This document shows positions 59,262 to 64,000 of a stretch of DNA of 64,000 nucleotides, one piece after another. The notes beneath the pieces are model-generated. The model worked only from the letters and a program-made list of their open reading frames with translations, was not told the DNA's origin and did not search any database. Origin of the DNA: Marinobacterium iners (GTDB taxonomy: Bacteria > Pseudomonadota > Gammaproteobacteria > Pseudomonadales > Balneatricaceae); contig NZ_CP022297.1 in the NCBI RefSeq assembly GCF_017310015.1, forward strand, positions 1,364,001 through 1,428,000, in the 5' to 3' direction. The position numbers were made by a program, and so were the translations under genes. Numbering within the stretch: the first letter of the stretch is position 1; each line of letters starts with the position of its first letter.

Positions 59262-62141
59262 GTGGATACTGTGAATTCATCAGCCGTGTGTCACAGCTCC
59301 AACAGAATTGCTACCAATCTGTTACTGGCCGTCGCTTATGCGATGCTTGGACTCAGCTTGTCCAGCACAGGGCTGCATGACCAGATCGTACCCTTATGGT
59401 TGCCGGCAGGCCTCGCACTTGCGGTTGTACTGCGTTTTGGTACGAAAATGTTGCCGGGGGTGTGGCTCGGCAGTTTGCTGGTCAATTTGATTTTGCCCAA
59501 CGGCTGGAACCTGCCAGAGACGGGACACCTGCTGACCGCATTGGTGATTGCCAGCGGAGCAGCCTTGCAAACCGGGCTGGCGGCATACCTGATCCGCCGT
59601 TTCGGTGTTGATCCACTGCTGCCTGTCAATGAGCGCTGGATGCTGCGCTTTCTGCTCTTTGCCGGGGTGCTGACCTGTACCCTGAACGCTACACTGGGAA
59701 CACTAGCGGTCACGTATATCAACCAGTCCGGTGGTAGCCTGGGGCTGCTGCTGGATTGGGTCAGCTGGTGGCTGGGCGACAGCTTTGGTGCGGTTTTCGG
59801 TACCCCTCTGTTTCTCTCGCTGCTGCCGGCACCCCAGTCTGACGCTGCCTCTCGCCGTTGGGTATTGTCGGTACGACTGTTGGGAACCTTATTGGCGTTG
59901 GTCGTGATCAATCAGTACTACCTGTCTCACCTGTCCAGCCTGCTGGAGCGCAGTTTTCGTCAGGACGTTCAACTCATCGATGCACGCATACAGGCAACCA
60001 TCCAGCAGAATCTGCGTGATCTGACCCGTCTGGAGCAGCAAATTGCGAGCCGACCCGATCTGAAGCCAGAGGAGTTTCGAGAGCTGGTATTTGCTCATAT
60101 GCAGGACAACCCTGCGCTGCGCGCCTATTCCTGGGACCCGCTGGTGCCGCGTTCGCAACGGACCGAATTCGAGCAGCGCACACGTGAGCTGTTGGGTAAC
60201 CCTGAGTATGCCATTTATGGTGAGTCCCCGCCGTCTGAAGAGGTCTTGATTCCGGTGCAATATGTCGAGCCGCTGGAGCAGAACCGGGCCGCACTGGGGT
60301 TCAACCTCTACTCGCTGGAAGATCGCCGTCGCTGGGTACTGCAGGCTGAATCACGCGGTCAGGCGGTGGCAACTGGTATCCTGAATCTGACCCAGGCACC
60401 GGATGAGCCGGGCTTGCTGATTTTGCAACCGGTTTACCGCCAGACGGGGGCAGAGTTGCTGCAGAGTCGGCGTGAACTGCTTGGCTTCATTGTGGGCGTC
60501 TTCACGGTGGCACAGTTTTTTGATGCCGCGTTGCAGGAGTCAGGCATCGAACATGTGGGCTTGAGAGTCTCCGAGCGATTTGGTGGTTCATTCTACGACA
60601 CAGTCAAGGCCGGCTCCCAGGGGGTGCGCCTGAGTCAGGGGTTTCCGGTGCTGCTGACGCAGCAGGAGTGGCAGGTGGAGGCAGTGGCCGGGCCTGACTA
60701 TCTGGCCGCTCACCCGATCAGTCAGGCACTCTATCTGCAGGTTTTGCTGGTCGGCCTTGGCGCTCTGGCCTCTTTGCTGATCCTGTCGATGTACAATCGT
60801 GAACGCCTGCTGGTCGCGCGGGTGCAGCAACAAACGCTGGATCTTGCCTGGCAGGCCCGACACGATGACCTGACCGAGCTGCCCAATCGCACCCGTATGC
60901 AGGAGCAGCTGACAGAGTGGCTGAAAACACCTGACAGTCCCTTTGCGCTGCTGTTCATAGACCTGGACCGATTCAAGCTGATCAACGATAGCCTGGGGCA
61001 CCAGGTAGGGGACCGTCTGCTGCAGGCGCTGGCGTATCAGATGCGTGTGGAAACACCAGAAGACTGTAAGTTGTGCCGTATGGGAGGGGATGAGTTCATT
61101 CTGTTGGTACCCGGTGCCGCGCAGCGTGCCATTGCCGAGGCTCAGCGGATCCTGCTGATTGTGGACCGTCCCTATACGGTTGCCGAGCATAGCCTGCAGC
61201 TGACCGCGAGTATTGGTATCAGCCTGTGCCCGTCACATGGGCGTGATGCCGACAGCCTGATCAAGCATGCTGATACGGCCATGTACCGCGCCAAGTCGCG
61301 GGGCAAGGATCGTTATGAGTTGTACTCCGAGCAGTTAACCTCGGATGCGGTGCAAAGCTTTTCAGTCGAACAGGATCTGCGCCAGGCACTGCAGGAACAT
61401 CAGTTGGTGCTGCACTATCAACCACAGTACCGCCTGGATGATGATCGCCTCTGTGGTCTGGAAGCATTGGTGCGCTGGCAACACCCGGAACGTGGACTTT
61501 TGGGGCCAGACCAGTTCATCCCACTGGCGGAAGAAACCCAACTGATTGTGCCGTTGGGGTGGCAGGTGATCGAACAGGCCTGTCAGCAGATGTCTCGATG
61601 GCTGGAGCAGGGGCTGGATGTTCCGCTGGTTGCGATCAATATTTCACCGCATCAGCTGTTACAGGCCGACTTTATCCCGCGCCTGAATGCACTGGCAGAC
61701 GGGTTTGGTCTTGAACGCAAGCGCATTGAACTGGAAATCACCGAGTCGATGATTCAACAGGACCCTGATTTTGTGATTCAACAGCTGCAGCGCCTGCGTC
61801 TATCGGGGTATCACTTGGCGTTGGATGACTTCGGTACCGGTTTCTCCTCACTGGACCGTCTCAAGTACCTGCCGCTGAATCGACTCAAGATCGACAAGAG
61901 CTTCACCCGCGACATCGGCCGTAATCCCAAGGATGAAGCGGTTATCCTGACGGTAATCGCATTGGGCCGAAGTCTGGGTGTAGAGGTGCTGGCCGAAGGG
62001 GTCGAAACTGAAAAACAGCGCGACTTCCTCAAGATTCACCAGTGCAACAGCATGCAAGGGTTTTTGATGGGCAAGCCTGTTCCGGCAGAGTTGGTCAGCT
62101 TGCAACAGTCTGGATTTACTGACAGAGACAGGGGAAAGTGA
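59262..62141 (+). CDS. MASE1-CHASE-GGDEF-EAL protein
   Basis: The 959-residue protein starts at GTG behind GGGAG. Residues 15-215 form a MASE1-type multi-helix sensor (LWLPAGLALAVVLRFG, GDSFGAVFGTPLFLSLL); a CHASE-type extracytoplasmic domain (about 235-440) contains LRAYSWDPLVPRSQRTEFE; a helix follows (about 490-508), then GGDEF (RMGGDEF) and EAL (EALVRW, DDFGTGFSS, EGVETEKQ). Unlike its neighbours, the RxxD inhibitory site before GGDEF is absent. It should link an external small molecule to c-di-GMP level. Confidence 0.93.
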   Translation: MDTVNSSAVCHSSNRIATNLLLAVAYAMLGLSLSSTGLHDQIVPLWLPAGLALAVVLRFGTKMLPGVWLGSLLVNLILPNGWNLPETGHLLTALVIASGAALQTGLAAYLIRRFGVDPLLPVNERWMLRFLLFAGVLTCTLNATLGTLAVTYINQSGGSLGLLLDWVSWWLGDSFGAVFGTPLFLSLLPAPQSDAASRRWVLSVRLLGTLLALVVINQYYLSHLSSLLERSFRQDVQLIDARIQATIQQNLRDLTRLEQQIASRPDLKPEEFRELVFAHMQDNPALRAYSWDPLVPRSQRTEFEQRTRELLGNPEYAIYGESPPSEEVLIPVQYVEPLEQNRAALGFNLYSLEDRRRWVLQAESRGQAVATGILNLTQAPDEPGLLILQPVYRQTGAELLQSRRELLGFIVGVFTVAQFFDAALQESGIEHVGLRVSERFGGSFYDTVKAGSQGVRLSQGFPVLLTQQEWQVEAVAGPDYLAAHPISQALYLQVLLVGLGALASLLILSMYNRERLLVARVQQQTLDLAWQARHDDLTELPNRTRMQEQLTEWLKTPDSPFALLFIDLDRFKLINDSLGHQVGDRLLQALAYQMRVETPEDCKLCRMGGDEFILLVPGAAQRAIAEAQRILLIVDRPYTVAEHSLQLTASIGISLCPSHGRDADSLIKHADTAMYRAKSRGKDRYELYSEQLTSDAVQSFSVEQDLRQALQEHQLVLHYQPQYRLDDDRLCGLEALVRWQHPERGLLGPDQFIPLAEETQLIVPLGWQVIEQACQQMSRWLEQGLDVPLVAINISPHQLLQADFIPRLNALADGFGLERKRIELEITESMIQQDPDFVIQQLQRLRLSGYHLALDDFGTGFSSLDRLKYLPLNRLKIDKSFTRDIGRNPKDEAVILTVIALGRSLGVEVLAEGVETEKQRDFLKIHQCNSMQGFLMGKPVPAELVSLQQSGFTDRDRGK

Positions 62142-62216
62142 TTCAATAGTGGTCCACAGACCTGACACAAGGCAGTCAAGTCTGGTGTTTATTGACGTAC
62201 CAGCTCTGGAGTTGTG

Positions 62217-64000
62217 ATGCTGTTTGCCCCCCTTTCGAGCATTGCCAGCCGTGACGTTGTCACTTTGGCTGAGTCTGCCACCATCAATGCCGCTGTCAGC
62301 CTTATGGCTGAGCACTCCATTCATGACGTGATCGTTATCAGTCCTGAAAAGGACCTGCATATCATAACAGCGAAGATTGTAATGACGCTGCGTTTGGCTG
62401 ATTTTGATTTCAGCAGGCCGTTGTCTGAGGCACATCTGCCTCAGGTACCCTGTATGCAGTACAATGAGCGTGTCAGTGAAGGCATCACGGTGCTGCGTGA
62501 CTCACCCACAGAGCATCTGTGCCTGGTCAACGAGCAGCAGGAACTGGTCGGAATTGTCAGCTATTCAGACCTTATTACACATCTTGATCCGGGAAGTCTG
62601 GCAGAAACACGACGTATTAAAGATTTGCTGAATTTGTCGTCTTATTCTTCTTTACGCCCCGACGACAACCTGAAAACCGCCATGCTCACAATGCATTCAG
62701 CGGGGCATTCTGCAGCCTTGATAATGCCTGCGGAACAAGGCGTAGGTATTATCACCCAGAGCGATATTACCAGTGCCCTGCAGAATAATGCCGACTGGAT
62801 GCAACCTGTCACACGTTTCATGACCAGCCCCGCTTTGACCGTGCAGGAAGAGTTGACGCTGCAGGAAGCGCTGTCCATCAGCCGTAAGGAAAAACTCAAG
62901 CGTCTGGTGGTCTGTAATGCTGCAGGGCAGGTCGTGGGGCTTTTGCACCAGAAAGAGCTGGTAGCCCTGGTGTATGAAAGCTGGCGCGAGATGTTGCGAC
63001 GGCAGGAAGAAAGCCTCAAAGCTGCACTGGATACCACAGAAAATGAACAGCGCTGGCGAGCTGTGCTTGAAGGCACGCAGCAGGGTGTATGGGACTGGAA
63101 CGCCCAGACAAACAAAGTGTTTTTTTCGCCGACCTGGAAATCGATGCTGGGTTACGCCGAAGATGAAATAAGCGACTCGCTCGATGAGTGGGACTCGCGT
63201 ATTCATCCGGACGACAAAGCGGCAACCTATGCGGACCTTGAGCGACATTTCTCAGGGGAAACATCCGTTTACGAAAACACGCACAGAGTGCGCTGCAAGG
63301 ATGGCAGCTACAAATGGATTCTGGATAAAGGCAAAGTTTTCAGCACTGATGCTGATGGCAGACCGTTGCGCGTGATTGGTACACATACCGATGTAACGGA
63401 TGAGTATGAACAAAAACAACAGTTGAATCGTCTTGCGGGAAATGTACCGGGTGCGCTGTATCAATATCGGCTGTTTCCGGATGGCACTAGCAGCTTCCCC
63501 TTTGCAACGGCCAACATCAGTGATGTTTACGGGGTATCCCCCGCGCAGGTGAAAGAAGATGCTCAAATTGTGCTGGAGCGTTTGCATCCGGACGATGCTG
63601 AGCTGGTTGCCACTACCATATCAGAGTCTGCAGACCGGTTGACGGTTTGGGAAGTACAGTACCGCTACAACCATCCTGAAAAAGGTGAGCGCTGGCTCGA
63701 AGGGCGTGCCACGCCGGAAAAGATGGTTGATGGCTCAGTCATCTGGAACGGCTACATATACGACATTTCCGAGCGAAAGCGGCAGGAGCTGAAGCTGGCA
63801 GAAACCACGGCACAGTTTCAACTTACCATGGAGGCAACGAATACAGGTCTGTGGAGCTGGGATCTGGTCACAAATGAAGTTAACTGGTCCCCGGAAGCCT
63901 ATTCAATGCTGGGATATGAGCCTGATGCTTTCCCGGTAACCCTCGAAAAATTCCAGTCTCTCATGCACCCTGATGATGTGCAGGGCATGATGTCTGATGT
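62217..64000 (+). CDS. CBS-CBS-PAS multidomain signalling protein, 3' end beyond the window
   Basis: From the ATG at 62217 (GGAG upstream) the frame is open to the right edge, about 594 residues. It starts MLFAPLSSIASRDVVTLAES with four CBS motifs forming two Bateman pairs (residues 1-255; e.g. GIVSYSDLITHL, FMTSPALTVQEELTLQEAL). A coiled coil follows, then at least three PAS domains of the PAS_3 type (GVWDWNAQTNKVFFSPTWK, LYQYRLFPDGTSSFPF, GLWSWDLVTNEVNWSPEAY). The output domain is not in the window; GGDEF, EAL or histidine kinase are all possible, and the two genes before it suggest c-di-GMP. Confidence 0.88.
   Translation, partial: MLFAPLSSIASRDVVTLAESATINAAVSLMAEHSIHDVIVISPEKDLHIITAKIVMTLRLADFDFSRPLSEAHLPQVPCMQYNERVSEGITVLRDSPTEHLCLVNEQQELVGIVSYSDLITHLDPGSLAETRRIKDLLNLSSYSSLRPDDNLKTAMLTMHSAGHSAALIMPAEQGVGIITQSDITSALQNNADWMQPVTRFMTSPALTVQEELTLQEALSISRKEKLKRLVVCNAAGQVVGLLHQKELVALVYESWREMLRRQEESLKAALDTTENEQRWRAVLEGTQQGVWDWNAQTNKVFFSPTWKSMLGYAEDEISDSLDEWDSRIHPDDKAATYADLERHFSGETSVYENTHRVRCKDGSYKWILDKGKVFSTDADGRPLRVIGTHTDVTDEYEQKQQLNRLAGNVPGALYQYRLFPDGTSSFPFATANISDVYGVSPAQVKEDAQIVLERLHPDDAELVATTISESADRLTVWEVQYRYNHPEKGERWLEGRATPEKMVDGSVIWNGYIYDISERKRQELKLAETTAQFQLTMEATNTGLWSWDLVTNEVNWSPEAYSMLGYEPDAFPVTLEKFQSLMHPDDVQGMMSD

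Overview
The window is chromosomal DNA from a gammaproteobacterium. Gene content (urea ABC transporter joined to urease, YaaA, RlmF, SbcB, KdsA, RadD-like helicase, DUF6394 next to a potassium channel, DUF2789, DUF2788) and a moderately high GC codon bias suggest a marine Oceanospirillales or Pseudomonas relative, perhaps Marinobacterium-like. The genus is inference; there is no rRNA or other marker gene here.

Region 1 (1-3160) is the AT-richer edge of an accessory segment. A complete IS1380-family element (404-2057, with inverted repeats and a 5-bp ATTTA duplication) sits in or just upstream of an unrecognised minus-strand gene that runs off the left edge. Upstream of it lies a coiled-coil protein that ends just after the start of what looks like a CHAT-type domain. 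About 500 bases with short repeats and an orphan LexA-like palindrome follow.

Region 2 (3161-16610) starts with a thiamine-binding protein, a YgjP-like metallopeptidase and, on the opposite strand, rlmF. It continues with one long urea operon on the plus strand: urtABCDE (high-affinity ABC urea uptake), ureD-ureA-ureB-ureC-ureE-ureF-ureG (urease and its nickel chaperones) and a HupE/UreJ nickel permease. Most junctions overlap by 1-4 bases. A strong GC hairpin separates urtA from urtB, and a short dyad plus TACCCC repeats lie upstream of urtA.

Region 3 (16671-33521) is mixed housekeeping and envelope genes: a DUF349 protein, an EF-hand protein, a YchJ-like SEC-C protein, exonuclease I, a small exported protein, a pitrilysin-like M16 protease, DUF6394 with a two-RCK potassium channel protein, an EamA transporter, a Tim44-domain protein, an unusual chemoreceptor, yaaA and a DUF2789 protein.

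Region 4 (33754-44515) has trpS with a coiled-coil extension, a 67-residue orphan gene bracketed by terminators, cysK, a Sel1-repeat protein, a DUF4139 protein with an upstream pseudokinase/FGE-fold membrane protein, kdsA, a PilZ-like protein, a lemA-GIDE pair, a DUF2788 protein and a ribbon-helix-helix protein.

Region 5 (44636-64000) has a SulP transporter, NnrS, a RadD-like helicase, a sterol-desaturase-family enzyme, a QTMAN-like glycosyltransferase, an SDR and four large signalling proteins. Three of these are intact GGDEF-EAL proteins with different sensor modules. The fourth carries CBS and PAS domains and runs off the right edge. Several convergent pairs overlap at their 3' ends (6 to 80 bases). 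No tRNA, rRNA or CRISPR array was seen.
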